Notes: generated by a model not told the origin, from the letters alone. 64,000 nucleotides of DNA from Rhizobium sp. R711 (GCF_002211365.1 NZ_LOKZ01000034.1:62001-126000); one strand, 5' to 3'. Positions 51,918-61,711 are shown, numbered from the stretch's first letter. Made by a program: numbers and translations.

Positions 51918-53000
51918 TTGAACCGCTGGATTCTGTCACTCGCAACCGCCCTTTCACTCACCGGCCCGACCCAAGCCCAGATGCCGGCGATCTGCGGTGA
52001 CCTTCGCGCCCGCCTTGCCGATCTGCCACAAATCATCGGCAGCACGCCCGAGGTGCGCAAATTCGCCAGTGCTATTGCCGAACAGAACCTTGAGCTTCGC
52101 AAACTCCGTAGCGATCTGCGCCAAAACGGCTGCACAAGTGGCAGCATGGTCGTGATCGGGGATGATGACGGCTACTGCGGCGAGCTCGAGCGCGCGGAAA
52201 CCAAGATGGTCGACAACATCCGTTATCTGCAGCAGCGGCGCGACGAACTGCGCGGCCAGAGCGATGATGCGCGCACGAGAAATGAACTGCTTGCCGCGCT
52301 CGACGACAACGGCTGCAACGAGGAGCAGTGGCCTGAGGATCGCGCCGATGGATATGCTCCGCCGCCGAGCATCGAAGATCAGGCGATGCGAAACGACACC
52401 TTCATACCTCTAGGTGGCGATCCCAACCAGCGTCGATACGGTTTCGGCATGTCTACGCTCTCTCATCTGAACACCGTCTGCGTACGCACCTGCGACGGAG
52501 GCTTTTTTCCGCTAAGCTCGAACGCAACCTCGCAGGACTTCGCCCGCGATGCCGACACCTGCTCGAAGATGTGTCCCGGCATCGACACCGAGCTCTTCTA
52601 TCATGACGTCTCCAGCACCGAGACCTCACAGATGATTTCGGCGTCGACGGGCGCCCCCTACAGCGCAATGCCGAATGCTTTCGCCTACAAGAACCGTAAG
52701 CCGGGCGAAAAATCGTCCTGCAGTTGCAATCTAAACGCTTACTACGAACAGATGAGGAATAGCCAATCGATCAGCGAACCGCCGCAACAAGGATCGATCA
52801 CCACGATCGAAACCAAGAATCCCGAGCCGGAGAGCAAGGTCGCCGCCCCGGCTGCACCGCAGCCGCAAGTGCCGGACAGGCCATACGATCCGGCAAACAA
52901 CAAGGTGCGCCAGATCGGCCCGCAGTTCCTAGCCGGTGACCAGGGCACGATCGACCTTAAGAATCCCGCCAAGCCTGGCCCTCAGCCGCAGCAACAATAG
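51918..53000 (+). CDS. DUF2865 exported protein
   Basis: A 360-residue protein with a signal peptide (MNRWILSLATALSLTG, cleavage near TQAQM). A Cys-rich core around residues 200-285 has CVRTCDGGFFPLSS and the following CSKMCPG, CSCN and similar pairs, typical of DUF2865; these Cys probably form disulfides in the periplasm. The last 70 residues are Pro/Gln-rich. The start is TTG at 51918. The family's role is not known. It converges on bluB with only six bases between the stops. Confidence 0.85.
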   Translation: MNRWILSLATALSLTGPTQAQMPAICGDLRARLADLPQIIGSTPEVRKFASAIAEQNLELRKLRSDLRQNGCTSGSMVVIGDDDGYCGELERAETKMVDNIRYLQQRRDELRGQSDDARTRNELLAALDDNGCNEEQWPEDRADGYAPPPSIEDQAMRNDTFIPLGGDPNQRRYGFGMSTLSHLNTVCVRTCDGGFFPLSSNATSQDFARDADTCSKMCPGIDTELFYHDVSSTETSQMISASTGAPYSAMPNAFAYKNRKPGEKSSCSCNLNAYYEQMRNSQSISEPPQQGSITTIETKNPEPESKVAAPAAPQPQVPDRPYDPANNKVRQIGPQFLAGDQGTIDLKNPAKPGPQPQQQ

Positions 53001-53006
53001 CCGCCC

Positions 53007-53696
53007 TCAGTCCAGCGAACTGTCCCAGCGATCCGTGAACACCAGTTCCTCCAGCGGCAGGCGCTGGCGCCATCCTTTGACCGCGAGTTCCGGCTGGTCA
53101 TAGAGCTGATCGACATAGCCGATGCAGAGCCAGGCAACGATCTCGACCCGTTCCGGAACGCCGAGGATCTCTTTGATATCGGACTCGTGAAAGATGCTCA
53201 CCCAGCCGACCCCCACGCCTTCGGCTCGGGCCGCGAGCCACAAATTCTGCACGGCGCAAACCGTGGAGTAAGAATCCATTCGCCGGTTATGCGTTCGGCC
53301 GAGAACGATATCACCGCAGCGATCCGGATCGCAGGTCACACAGATGCTGAGCGGTGCGGCTCGGATACCTTCGAGCTTCAGCGACCGGTACAGCCTCTGT
53401 CGTTCGCCCTCAAACATCTCGCCAGCCTCACGGTTGGCGCGATTGAAAGCTTGCCACGCCGCCTCCTTCACCTGCTGATCGCGAACCAGGATGAAATTCC
53501 AGGGCTGCATGAATCCCACGGACGGCGCATGGTGCGCGGCCGTCAGAAGCCTGCTGACAACGTCGTCCGGTATCGGATCCGGGAGGAACTCCGAACGGAC
53601 GTCGCGGCGCGTTGAGATCGCCCGGTAAACGGCGTCACGTTCCTCGGTCGAAAAGGCTGTAGCTCCCGACAGGGAGCCTGAATGGTCTGGTCGCAT
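53007..53696 (-). CDS. bluB: 5,6-dimethylbenzimidazole synthase BluB
   Basis: A 229-residue nitroreductase-fold flavoenzyme that destroys FMNH2 with oxygen to make dimethylbenzimidazole, the lower ligand of vitamin B12. Landmarks are RRDVRSEFLPDPIPDD, APSVGFMQPWNFI and the C-terminal GVGWVSIFHESDIKEIL. It is a soluble enzyme. GGGGA precedes the ATG, and a cobalamin riboswitch sits in its leader, so expression should fall when B12 is sufficient. Confidence 0.94.
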   Translation of the reverse strand: MRPDHSGSLSGATAFSTEERDAVYRAISTRRDVRSEFLPDPIPDDVVSRLLTAAHHAPSVGFMQPWNFILVRDQQVKEAAWQAFNRANREAGEMFEGERQRLYRSLKLEGIRAAPLSICVTCDPDRCGDIVLGRTHNRRMDSYSTVCAVQNLWLAARAEGVGVGWVSIFHESDIKEILGVPERVEIVAWLCIGYVDQLYDQPELAVKGWRQRLPLEELVFTDRWDSSLD

Positions 53697-53751
53697 CGTC
53701 TATCCCCAACAACACAACCGCCCGCCGTCCACGCGGGTCAGTCTATGATGT

Positions 53752-53903
53752 CGGGCCGGTCTTCTGACTTGGCGTCATCCAACTGCCGCGCCTTCCCGGC
53801 GCTGGGCCAGTGGCGTGTTGCGGCAGTCGTCAGCCTTACAGCGTTGGGCACGTTTCGGTCTCTCACCGAATTCCCGATTCTCCCGCCTAACACGGGCACC
53901 TGA
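53752..53903 (-). promoter_or_regulatory. Cobalamin riboswitch upstream of bluB
   Basis: On the minus strand the element has the P1/P2 start GGTGCCCGTG, the GGGAATTCGGTG stretch, GCCACTGGCCC, CGGGAAGGC and a closing CAGAAGACCGGCC. It ends 56 bases before the bluB ATG; a short GC-rich hairpin (CCCGC / GCGGG) in between could be the expression platform. Confidence 0.92.
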
Positions 53904-53943
53904 CGAAAGCTCTATGCCCGCAAAAATCGCTCGACGCAATCCT

Positions 53944-54795
53944 TCACCCAGAGACAGGGTGGTAACGCACATAGGCGAACTCATCGCCGGACGGCGACCA
54001 GTTGGGCACGTTGATTGTGCCCTGCCCGCCGAAGAGATCGAAGAGTGTCGTCAGATTGCCCCCGTCCATATCCATCAGCCGCAGACGAACATTGAGATCG
54101 CGCGGATGGTCGAAAACATCCGGGTCGTAGGAAAGGATGAGGACCTTGTCGTTGTTGGGCGACGGATGGGCAAACCAGTTCCCATAATTGTCGCTGGTGA
54201 TCTGGTCGAGGCCAGTGCCGTCCGGGTGGATGCGCCAGATCTGCATGAGGCCGGTGCGGCTGGAATTGAAGTAGATCCATTGGCCGTCAGCGGAGTAGTC
54301 CGGCCCGTCGTTGCGTCCCTCGCCGTGTGTCAGCCGCCGTTCTTCGCCGCCATCCACGGAAATCGTGTAGATATCGAACAAGTCGTTGCGGATGCCGCAA
54401 TAGGCCAGTTGTTTTCCGTCAGGCGACCAGCCGTGCCAATAGGACGGCTGATTTTGCGTCACCAGCCGTGGCATCCCGCCTTCGGCCCGAAGCACATAAA
54501 TCGTCGACTTCCCGAACTCGGTCTTGTCGGAGATGACGATCTGCCGGCCATCGGGCGAAATGCCATGATCGTTGTTGCACGTTTTGGCAAAACCGGTGTC
54601 GACTTTCTCGACCCTGCCTGAACCATCAAGCGCCAGACGGTACAGAAGTCCGTCGCCGTTCAACAGAAGATAGCTGCCGTCGGGCGCAAAGTTGGGCGCC
54701 TCCACAAGCTGCGTCGTTTGCCAGACGACGCGTGCCTCGCCTATCCTGATGTTGTAGATCTCGACGGAACTGCGCAATCTGAATCCTCCTGACAT
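53944..54795 (-). CDS. TolB-like WD40/PD40 beta-propeller protein
   Basis: A 283-residue protein made of repeated strands with FAPDGSYLLLNG, GISPDGRQIVISD, GWSPDGKQLAY, YSADGQWIYFNS and WSPSGDEFAY, the PD40 (TolB C-terminal) repeat about every 40-45 residues, so a six-bladed propeller. No signal peptide is seen, so it is probably cytoplasmic, unlike TolB itself. It lies upstream of the bluB riboswitch on the same strand. Function is unknown; relatives are annotated as biopolymer transporter components. Confidence 0.85.
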   Translation of the reverse strand: MSGGFRLRSSVEIYNIRIGEARVVWQTTQLVEAPNFAPDGSYLLLNGDGLLYRLALDGSGRVEKVDTGFAKTCNNDHGISPDGRQIVISDKTEFGKSTIYVLRAEGGMPRLVTQNQPSYWHGWSPDGKQLAYCGIRNDLFDIYTISVDGGEERRLTHGEGRNDGPDYSADGQWIYFNSSRTGLMQIWRIHPDGTGLDQITSDNYGNWFAHPSPNNDKVLILSYDPDVFDHPRDLNVRLRLMDMDGGNLTTLFDLFGGQGTINVPNWSPSGDEFAYVRYHPVSG

Positions 54796-54990
54796 CGTCT
54801 CCGTCAGACCTACGACGGCCCGCCACTCAGCACAAGCAAATGCGCCTGGCCAGGTTCGGCCCAGGAATGTCTTTGGAGCGATCGGCCCTTATCCCCCAAT
54901 CACAAATGCGCGAAACCTAACGGTTCATCTAGCGTTCATGACGAGGATGTGACAGTTCAGTGAAGCTTTTATGACGTTGGAGTTTTCCGG

Positions 54991-56919
54991 TTGATCGCGT
55001 TGGTAATGAGGTCTGCAGCGGCAGCGCGCTTTGCGTCGCTTTCCACCGATTTCGGAGGAAGCATCCGATCGCCTGCTATACGCACGGCGCTCAGCGCCGT
55101 TCTTTGTGCCCTGCTTGCGCTTCTCACTACGGCCACCGTAGAGATAATTGCCCGCGATGGGCTGACTGACGTTCGCGAATTCCTGACATCGCCGGTGCGT
55201 CCCGGCATGACGACCGTTGTGATGTTGACTGTGCTGATGCTGTCGCTCGACGCCGCCTTGGGCCGACGGTTCATTTCAGCGCTGATCGTTCTTCCGATTG
55301 TGATCGTCCCCGCCATCGTATCCAACCAGAAGCAACACTACCTTTCGGATCCACTTTATCCGTCCGACGTCCTTTTCGGGCGCCAGATCATTGAACTGCT
55401 TCCTGTCATGGTGAGCGACCGTCCCTGGACTGCTGTTGCAATGGCTGTCGGCATCGCCTTTTCCGCTGGCGCAATTGTCATCTTGTGGCGTTTCGCCTGG
55501 CGCAACTTCCCACAGCTCTCACGGACCGCTCGCGTCCGCCGGCTGTGCGTCGGCCTACCTGTTATCGCGGCTTTCGGGTCGTTGATGGACTATTCCCAGT
55601 ATTCCTTCATCCGCGACCGCCTTCAGGTGGTTCCAATGATGTGGGACCAAAAGGAAAACTACCGGAGCAACGGCTTCATCCTCGCCTTCATCTTCAATAT
55701 TCCGATGGCCGAGGTGGCGGCGCCGGTCGGCTTCGGCACGCAGGCGCTTGATACTATCCCGAGCCGCAACTACGGCTATCTCAGCGGCCCGCGCGAAAAG
55801 CCCGACGTAATCATGCTGATGAGCGAGTCATTCTGGGATCCGACCCGGCTGAAAACGCTGAGCCTGTCGCCCGATCCCATGCCGACTATCCGCGCCGAGC
55901 AGTCTGGCCATGTCTTCTCACCGGAGTTCGGCGGCATGACCGCCAACGTCGAATTCGAGGCGCTGACGGGCTTTTCCAATGCCTTCCTGCCATACGGCAG
56001 CATCCCCTATCAGCAATACATCCGTCACGACGTTCCCTCGCTCGCCACGTTCTTCCGTGGCGAAGGCTATGCGGCGCGTTCGCTGCATCCGTTCAGCGGC
56101 TGGTTCTGGAACCGCAATGAAGTCTACAAGGACTTCGGTTTCGAGCAGTTCCGCTCGGAAGAGACCATGCCTCCAATGGAAAAGCGGGGCATCTTCGCTT
56201 CGGACGACTCGCTCATGAAGGAAATCATGAACGAGGCGGACGGCATCGATCGCCCGTTCTTCTTCTTTGCTGTCACCCTGCAGGGACATGGGCCGTATGA
56301 GCCGAACCGTTATGCACGCAATACTATCGATATACAGGGCAACCTGAACGATGCAGACCGCGCAACGCTTGCTACCTATACGCAGGGCATCAAGGAAGCG
56401 GACGACAGCCTTAAGTTGCTAATGGATTGGGCAGAGAAGCGCGACCGCGAAACGATCATCGTGCTCTGGGGCGATCACCTGCCGCCGCTCGGCAACGTCT
56501 ACATGGCGACCGGCTACATGCCGGATCAAGTTGCCACCCGTAAGGCGTCGGTCAACACCATGAGACAGGAGCATGAGACGCCGCTCGTCATCTGGTCCAA
56601 CAAGAAGGGCAGCAAGAAGGATGTCGGCACAATCAGCCCTTCACTGCTGCCCTATCATCTCTTGAAGTTCGCCGGCTTCGAGCATCCCTACTACACGGGC
56701 TTCCTCGGCCGTGTGCAGAAGAAGTACAGCGTCATCGATCGTTATCAGCTGATTGCGCGCGACAACACGCCCTCTCCCGATTGGGTCCTGAAGCCGAAGA
56801 ACCTCGATCCCCTCGTACGGGACTATCGATACCTCCAGCACGACATCATGTTTGGCAAGGCTCAGACGCTCGATCGCTTCTTCCCGCAGCATGCTTGGCT
56901 GTATGCGCAAGGCACGTAA
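54991..56919 (+). CDS. LtaS/OpgB-like sulfatase-fold membrane transferase
   Basis: A 642-residue inner-membrane enzyme with about five N-terminal spans and a periplasmic alkaline-phosphatase-superfamily domain from about residue 270. That domain has MSESFWDPT, GGMTANVEFEALTG with the likely nucleophile Thr, FVTLQGHGPYE-like and GDHLPPLG with metal ligands. Family members transfer phosphoglycerol or related groups to glucans or lipids; in rhizobia cyclic beta-glucan is a known acceptor, but this gene is not tied to it. TTG at 54991 has GGAG eight bases upstream; the ATG at 55006 is the alternative. Confidence 0.85.
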   Translation: MIALVMRSAAAARFASLSTDFGGSIRSPAIRTALSAVLCALLALLTTATVEIIARDGLTDVREFLTSPVRPGMTTVVMLTVLMLSLDAALGRRFISALIVLPIVIVPAIVSNQKQHYLSDPLYPSDVLFGRQIIELLPVMVSDRPWTAVAMAVGIAFSAGAIVILWRFAWRNFPQLSRTARVRRLCVGLPVIAAFGSLMDYSQYSFIRDRLQVVPMMWDQKENYRSNGFILAFIFNIPMAEVAAPVGFGTQALDTIPSRNYGYLSGPREKPDVIMLMSESFWDPTRLKTLSLSPDPMPTIRAEQSGHVFSPEFGGMTANVEFEALTGFSNAFLPYGSIPYQQYIRHDVPSLATFFRGEGYAARSLHPFSGWFWNRNEVYKDFGFEQFRSEETMPPMEKRGIFASDDSLMKEIMNEADGIDRPFFFFAVTLQGHGPYEPNRYARNTIDIQGNLNDADRATLATYTQGIKEADDSLKLLMDWAEKRDRETIIVLWGDHLPPLGNVYMATGYMPDQVATRKASVNTMRQEHETPLVIWSNKKGSKKDVGTISPSLLPYHLLKFAGFEHPYYTGFLGRVQKKYSVIDRYQLIARDNTPSPDWVLKPKNLDPLVRDYRYLQHDIMFGKAQTLDRFFPQHAWLYAQGT

Positions 56920-57000
56920 AAGACCGGAACAAGCCCACATTGCAATTTGAAAACATTACGGAATACTGGCGCCCGAGCGATCTAGCATTCGGAGTCGGCC

Positions 57001-57525
57001 ATGCACAATCTATCGGACTTAATCCACCATCACTTCGACAAATCTGCTGACGAACTCGGCGAGGTCGAGAAGCGCGTTCTCGCAAAGGCCCATGAGCGCA
57101 AGATAATCTCGACCGATATCAATGCGGCCTTGCAGGCGGAAGCATCCGCTGGAGAGCGCCTGGCGGATTCGATTGCCCGCGTCGGCGGCTCATGGTCGTT
57201 CATTGTCACCTTCTTGATGTTCCTGGTGTTCTGGTGCGTCGTAAATACCGTTGTATTGCTCACACGCGCCTTCGATCCCTATCCCTTCATCTTCCTCAAT
57301 CTCGTGCTCTCGATGCTTGCGGCGATCCAGGCTCCCATCATCATGATGTCGCAAAACCGGCAGGCGGAGCGCGATCGTTTCGAGGCGGCGAAAGACTATG
57401 AAGTCAATCTCAAGGCAGAACTGGAAGTTCTTTCCCTGCATCAGAAAATAGACATGCGCGTGCTCACCGAAATTGCGGCGTTGCGCGAAGACATCGAGCG
57501 ACTGAACCAGCGCCTGCCTAGTTGA
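57001..57525 (+). CDS. DUF1003 family membrane protein
   Basis: A 174-residue protein with two adjacent membrane spans (about 63-82 and 94-114) separated by a short loop (TRAFDPYPFIF), the DUF1003 pattern. The N-terminal 60 residues are charged and mostly helical, and a coiled tail follows the second span (LKAELEVLSLHQKIDMRV). The family's function is unknown. ATG at 57001 follows the LtaS-like gene by 81 bases and could be co-transcribed. Confidence 0.88.
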   Translation: MHNLSDLIHHHFDKSADELGEVEKRVLAKAHERKIISTDINAALQAEASAGERLADSIARVGGSWSFIVTFLMFLVFWCVVNTVVLLTRAFDPYPFIFLNLVLSMLAAIQAPIIMMSQNRQAERDRFEAAKDYEVNLKAELEVLSLHQKIDMRVLTEIAALREDIERLNQRLPS

Positions 57526-57657
57526 TGGAACGATCACTGATCGCTTGAATTTAACTATACCGACCGATTAGCGAGCCGCTAACCAAGTCCCGCATTGAAA
57601 CACCGTCACAAATGTAAGAGGAGCAATTGGAACCAATCCGATCCACCGTACGAGACG

Positions 57658-58554
57658 ATGCTCACAGGCCGACCGCATACACGCGATGAAATTCTTCATC
57701 ATCCCCTGTTTCTGTCGATCGAACGCCAGATAGCGCTCCATCTTATTGGCATTCACAGGCGTGCGCCTCGTCTTGCCCGCCTCGCAGCCTCGCACCAAAA
57801 GTGGCTGCTGACGCAAACGCTGTTTGCCATGCACACTGCACGAGATCGGGGTAATCCCCGGTCGGGGCTGACGGCCAGTCGCATGATGCAGGTCGCCACG
57901 GAGTTTGATCTCGCCAGCAAGAATACTGCCGCCTCGTTTCTTGCCGAACTCATCGCCTACAAATTTCTGCGGGATGCACCTGACGAAACGCCCGATCGGC
58001 GCCTTCGTCGCCTCGAAACGACCGAAACCAGCGAGGAGGCCATGGCCTCCTGGTTCCAAGGGCACATGGCCTGCCTCGATCAACTCGACGGCGGCAATCG
58101 TGCAAGCCTGACGGCAGCGGATCCCCGACTTTTTCGCCTTGCGCAACCTCGTGCCGCGCGTGCCCTCATCCAGGAGCCGGTCTGGAAGGAACCGCGGACC
58201 AGTATCGGCCACTTCCTCTGGTCCGATGTCGGCGGCCTTGTGCTGCACGATCTCATCAGCCGCCTGCCCGACGACGCGCGGCTGCACGATCGCATACTGC
58301 TGAAAGGCGTAACGATCAGCGAAATCGCGAACGAGTTCGGCATCTCCCTCACCAATGTGAAGCGGATGTTCAAGAAGGCCGAAATAGACAGCCTGCTTGG
58401 CTGGGAAAACCCGCGCAACCGCGGTGCACTATGGCTCTCCCGGAGATTCATCGAAGACTATTTCCATTGGCAGTCGGCAAAGTTCGCCGAATTGGACAGC
58501 GCCATCCACTGGGCAGCCGGCCAAATCCGTTTCTCCGACACGAGCGTTGAGTAA
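57658..58554 (+). CDS. Unrecognised protein with a C-terminal helix-turn-helix
   Basis: A 298-residue soluble protein I do not recognise. It is basic and mostly helical. Residues about 70-105 and 225-255 contain helix-turn-helix-like segments; the second (TISEIANEFGISLTNVKRMF) is a convincing recognition-helix unit. Between them is a region with many Leu, Arg and Trp. The frame extends to a TTG at 57595, but the ATG at 57658 is preferred. It may be a regulator; no obvious target adjoins it. It is convergent with the DAHP synthase gene behind a terminator. Confidence 0.7.
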   Translation: MLTGRPHTRDEILHHPLFLSIERQIALHLIGIHRRAPRLARLAASHQKWLLTQTLFAMHTARDRGNPRSGLTASRMMQVATEFDLASKNTAASFLAELIAYKFLRDAPDETPDRRLRRLETTETSEEAMASWFQGHMACLDQLDGGNRASLTAADPRLFRLAQPRAARALIQEPVWKEPRTSIGHFLWSDVGGLVLHDLISRLPDDARLHDRILLKGVTISEIANEFGISLTNVKRMFKKAEIDSLLGWENPRNRGALWLSRRFIEDYFHWQSAKFAELDSAIHWAAGQIRFSDTSVE

Positions 58555-58619
58555 GCGAGGCAATCCCAGCCGACATGGGCACTACGAACGCTGCCAGTTT
58601 GTTGTTCTGCCCAACAAAA

Positions 58620-58656
58620 AAGCCCGGCATCAGCCGGACGGGCTTCAGCCGGGCTT
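58620..58656 (-). terminator. Terminator between the HTH protein and DAHP synthase genes
   Basis: AAGCCCGGC pairs with GCCGGGCTT; the inner sequence GCCGGACGGGC can also pair. On the minus strand a run of six T follows. Confidence 0.88.
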
Positions 58657-58676
58657 CTTTCGTCCATCTTTTCTGA

Positions 58677-60050
58677 TCAGCCGTTGACGGCCATCCGCTT
58701 TTCGTCGCGCCCACCCTTCATGCGCTCGGCCAGCAGGAAGGCAAGCTCCAACGCCTGATCGGCATTGAGACGCGGGTCACAATGCGTGTGATAGCGATCG
58801 TGCAGGTCCTCTGCCGTCACAGCGCGGGCGCCGCCGGTGCATTCCGTCACATCCTTGCCAGTCATCTCGATATGGATGCCGCCAGGATGCGAACCTTCGG
58901 CGCGATGGATCTGGAAGAAGCTTTCAACTTCCGACAGGATCCGTTCGAACGGACGGGTCTTGTAGTGGTTGAGCGTGATTGTGTTGCCGTGCATCGGATC
59001 GCAAGACCACACGACCTTACGGCCCTCGCGCTCGACCGCACGGATGAGACGCGGCAGATGCTCGGCGACCTTGTCGTGACCGAAGCGGCAGATCAGCGTC
59101 AACCGGCCCGCCTCATTCTCGGGATTGAGAATGTCGATCAGGTTCAGAAGGTCATCAGTCTGCAGTGACGGACCACACTTCAACCCGATCGGGTTCTTGA
59201 TGCCGCGGCAGTATTCGACATGCGCGTGATCGGCCTGCCGCGTACGGTCGCCGATCCAGATCATGTGGCCTGAGGTCGCGTACCAGTCGCCAGACGTCGA
59301 ATCGACGCGCGTCAACGCTTCTTCGTAGCCAAGCAGCAGCGCTTCATGGCTAGTGAAGAAATCCGTCTCGCGCAGGCTCGGATTGTTTTCCGAGGTGATG
59401 CCGATCGCCTTCATGAAGTCCATCGTCTCGCTGATGCGGCCGGCAAGCTTGCGGTAGCGCTCGCCCTGCGGGCTATCCTTGACGAAACCGAGCATCCACT
59501 GATGCACGTTCTCGAGGTTGGCATAGCCACCCATCGCGAAGGCGCGCAGCAGGTTCAGCGTTGCGGCCGACTGGCGGTATGCCATGGCCTGACGCTCCGG
59601 ATTCGGGATACGGGCCTCTTCAGTGAACTCGATGCCGTTGATGATGTCACCGCGATAGCTCGGCAGCGACACGCCATCCTGGGTCTCGATGCCCGAAGAA
59701 CGTGGCTTTGCGAACTGGCCGGCAATACGGCCGACCTTGACGACCGGCAGCTGCGCGCCGAACGTCAGGACGACGGCCATCTGCAGGAATGCGCGGAAGA
59801 AGTCGCGGATATTGTCGGCGCCATGTTCGGCAAAGCTCTCGGCGCAATCACCGCCCTGCAAGAGGAAGCCATTGCCTTCAGCAACGTTGGCGAGATGCTT
59901 CTTCAGCCGGCGTGCTTCACCTGCGAAGACGAGCGGCGGATAGGATGCGAGCTGGGCTTCCGTTGCTGCCAATGCCGCCTGGTCCGGATAGTCCGGAACC
60001 TGCTGGATCGGTTTTTGCCGCCAACTGCTCGGAGTCCAATTCTGTGCCAT
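58677..60050 (-). CDS. Class II DAHP synthase (3-deoxy-7-phosphoheptulonate synthase)
   Basis: First step of the shikimate pathway, joining erythrose 4-phosphate and phosphoenolpyruvate. The 457-residue plant-type (class II) enzyme is recognised by LLQGGDCAESFAEH, the KVGRIAGQFAKPRS region, GIKNPIGLKCGPS and CDPMHGNT with the metal Cys/His. AGGTGAG precedes the ATG at 60050; the open frame seven codons further upstream is less likely. It is probably monocistronic, with a hairpin just before its ribosome-binding site. Confidence 0.95.
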   Translation of the reverse strand: MAQNWTPSSWRQKPIQQVPDYPDQAALAATEAQLASYPPLVFAGEARRLKKHLANVAEGNGFLLQGGDCAESFAEHGADNIRDFFRAFLQMAVVLTFGAQLPVVKVGRIAGQFAKPRSSGIETQDGVSLPSYRGDIINGIEFTEEARIPNPERQAMAYRQSAATLNLLRAFAMGGYANLENVHQWMLGFVKDSPQGERYRKLAGRISETMDFMKAIGITSENNPSLRETDFFTSHEALLLGYEEALTRVDSTSGDWYATSGHMIWIGDRTRQADHAHVEYCRGIKNPIGLKCGPSLQTDDLLNLIDILNPENEAGRLTLICRFGHDKVAEHLPRLIRAVEREGRKVVWSCDPMHGNTITLNHYKTRPFERILSEVESFFQIHRAEGSHPGGIHIEMTGKDVTECTGGARAVTAEDLHDRYHTHCDPRLNADQALELAFLLAERMKGGRDEKRMAVNG

Positions 60051-60068
60051 CTCGCTCACCTGTTTCAG

Positions 60069-60087
60069 CATCCGGTCCGTCCGGATG
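60069..60087 (-). promoter_or_regulatory. Hairpin just upstream of the DAHP synthase ribosome-binding site
   Basis: CATCCGG / CCGGATG, a perfect 7-bp stem with a five-base loop, ending 18 bases before the start codon. It could influence translation. Confidence 0.35.
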
Positions 60088-60340
60088 TTCCGTCTTAAAA
60101 ATGTTGCGCGGCTTATAAACCTTTAGCGCCATCTTGCATAGCGGCGTTCCGCTCTTTGGCGCTCCGGATTAGTTTCACGAACAACACGTGAATATAAAGG
60201 AAATCCGCCCCGTGTTTTCAAACGGCGGGCACCGGATTAATGATCAATATACCAAGACAGTTTGTATCTAATTTAGGCTTCTGCCGTAGAAATACCCTCA
60301 ATTCTGATAGCGCGTCATGATGACTCCCGCTTGAACACCG

Positions 60341-61711
60341 ATGGCTTGGTGGAACCGTGGGATACATTTCGTGCGCAGCTTGTATCGTTTCTGTACTGAC
60401 CGTTCCGGCAATTTCGGCATGCTGACTGCCATCCTGATGGTGCCGCTCATCGGCTCCGCGGGCGTAGCCGTCGACTTCGCTCACGCACTGAGCCTGCGCA
60501 CGCAGCTTTACGCGGCGGCGGACGCCGCAGCCGTCGGCGCAATTGCGGAAAAATCCGCAGCCGCCTCCGCCGCGATGAAAATGACCGCAGATGGCGCGAT
60601 CTCCGTCGGGCAGAGCGACGCGCGCAATATCTTCGTCAGCCAGATGCAGGGTGAATTGACGGCAAACGAAGTTGCGGTCGACATCCAGGTGAACAAGGCA
60701 GCAACCAAACTCAACTCGTCCGTCTCCTTCAGCGCGGCCGTCCCGACGACGTTCATGCAAATATTCGGGCGAAAAACCGTCGAAGTATCGGGCACCGCGA
60801 CAGCAACAATCGAGACAGCGGCCTTCATGGATTTCTATATCCTGATCGACAACACACCATCGATGGGCGTCGGCGCGACACCGAACGACGTCGCCACCAT
60901 GGTAGGTCTCACGAAGAACAACAAATCGAACGCTTCCTGTGCCTTTGCCTGCCATGAGAGCGGCACGAACAAAGGCAAGGATTACTATACACTTGCCAAG
61001 AAGAACAAAGTGACGATGCGCATTGATGTCGTGCGCCAGGCCACCCAGGCACTGACTGCGACCGCCAAGGCGGACACCGATGATCAATTTCGCATGGCGG
61101 TCTACACCTTCGGCGCGAAAGCAGAGGCGGCAGGGCTGAGTGAAATCGTGCCGCTTACAGGCGACCTCGACAAGGTGGGCAGCAAGGTCTCCGAAAAGAC
61201 CCCAAATCCCCAAGTCGGCGACAGCGAATACGTGCTCGACCTGATGACCATCCCTCAGCAAGGCTACAACGACGACACCCAGACGAGCTTCGATAGCGCA
61301 CTGACCCAACTCAAGGCCAAAATCCCGGCTGGGGGCTCGGGTACAAACGCTGCCGATACACAGAAGATCGTCTTCTTCGTGTCCGACGGTGTCGGCGACA
61401 GTTACAAGGCCTCGACCTGCACAAAGAAAACGACTGGAAGCCGCTGTCAGGAACCGATCGATACCTCCTTCTGCAAGCCCCTGAAGGACAAAGGCATCAA
61501 GATCGCCGTGCTCTACACGACGTATCTGCCGCTGCCGACCAACAGCTGGTACAATACTTGGATCAAACCCTTCCAGGACGAAATTCCGACGAAGATGCAG
61601 AGCTGCGCCTCGCCCGGTCTCTATTTCGAAGTCACGCCCACCGAAGGTATCACGGACGCCATGAAGGCACTCTTCCTGAAGGTCCTCCGCATGCCCCGCC
61701 TCACCAGCTGA
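60341..61711 (+). CDS. Tad-like pilus assembly protein with a von Willebrand A-type domain
   Basis: A 456-residue protein. The N-terminal span (about 26-46) preceded by RSGNFGMLT and followed by YAAADAAAVGA is the Tad/Flp pilus (TadE/G) start that is cleaved or anchored. A vWA domain begins near residue 165 with a MIDAS variant D-x-T-x-S (Asp170, Thr172, Ser174). No other tad genes adjoin it, so it is an orphan. It converges on gor with six bases between the stops. Role: probably surface adhesion or pilus assembly. Confidence 0.85.
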   Translation: MAWWNRGIHFVRSLYRFCTDRSGNFGMLTAILMVPLIGSAGVAVDFAHALSLRTQLYAAADAAAVGAIAEKSAAASAAMKMTADGAISVGQSDARNIFVSQMQGELTANEVAVDIQVNKAATKLNSSVSFSAAVPTTFMQIFGRKTVEVSGTATATIETAAFMDFYILIDNTPSMGVGATPNDVATMVGLTKNNKSNASCAFACHESGTNKGKDYYTLAKKNKVTMRIDVVRQATQALTATAKADTDDQFRMAVYTFGAKAEAAGLSEIVPLTGDLDKVGSKVSEKTPNPQVGDSEYVLDLMTIPQQGYNDDTQTSFDSALTQLKAKIPAGGSGTNAADTQKIVFFVSDGVGDSYKASTCTKKTTGSRCQEPIDTSFCKPLKDKGIKIAVLYTTYLPLPTNSWYNTWIKPFQDEIPTKMQSCASPGLYFEVTPTEGITDAMKALFLKVLRMPRLTS

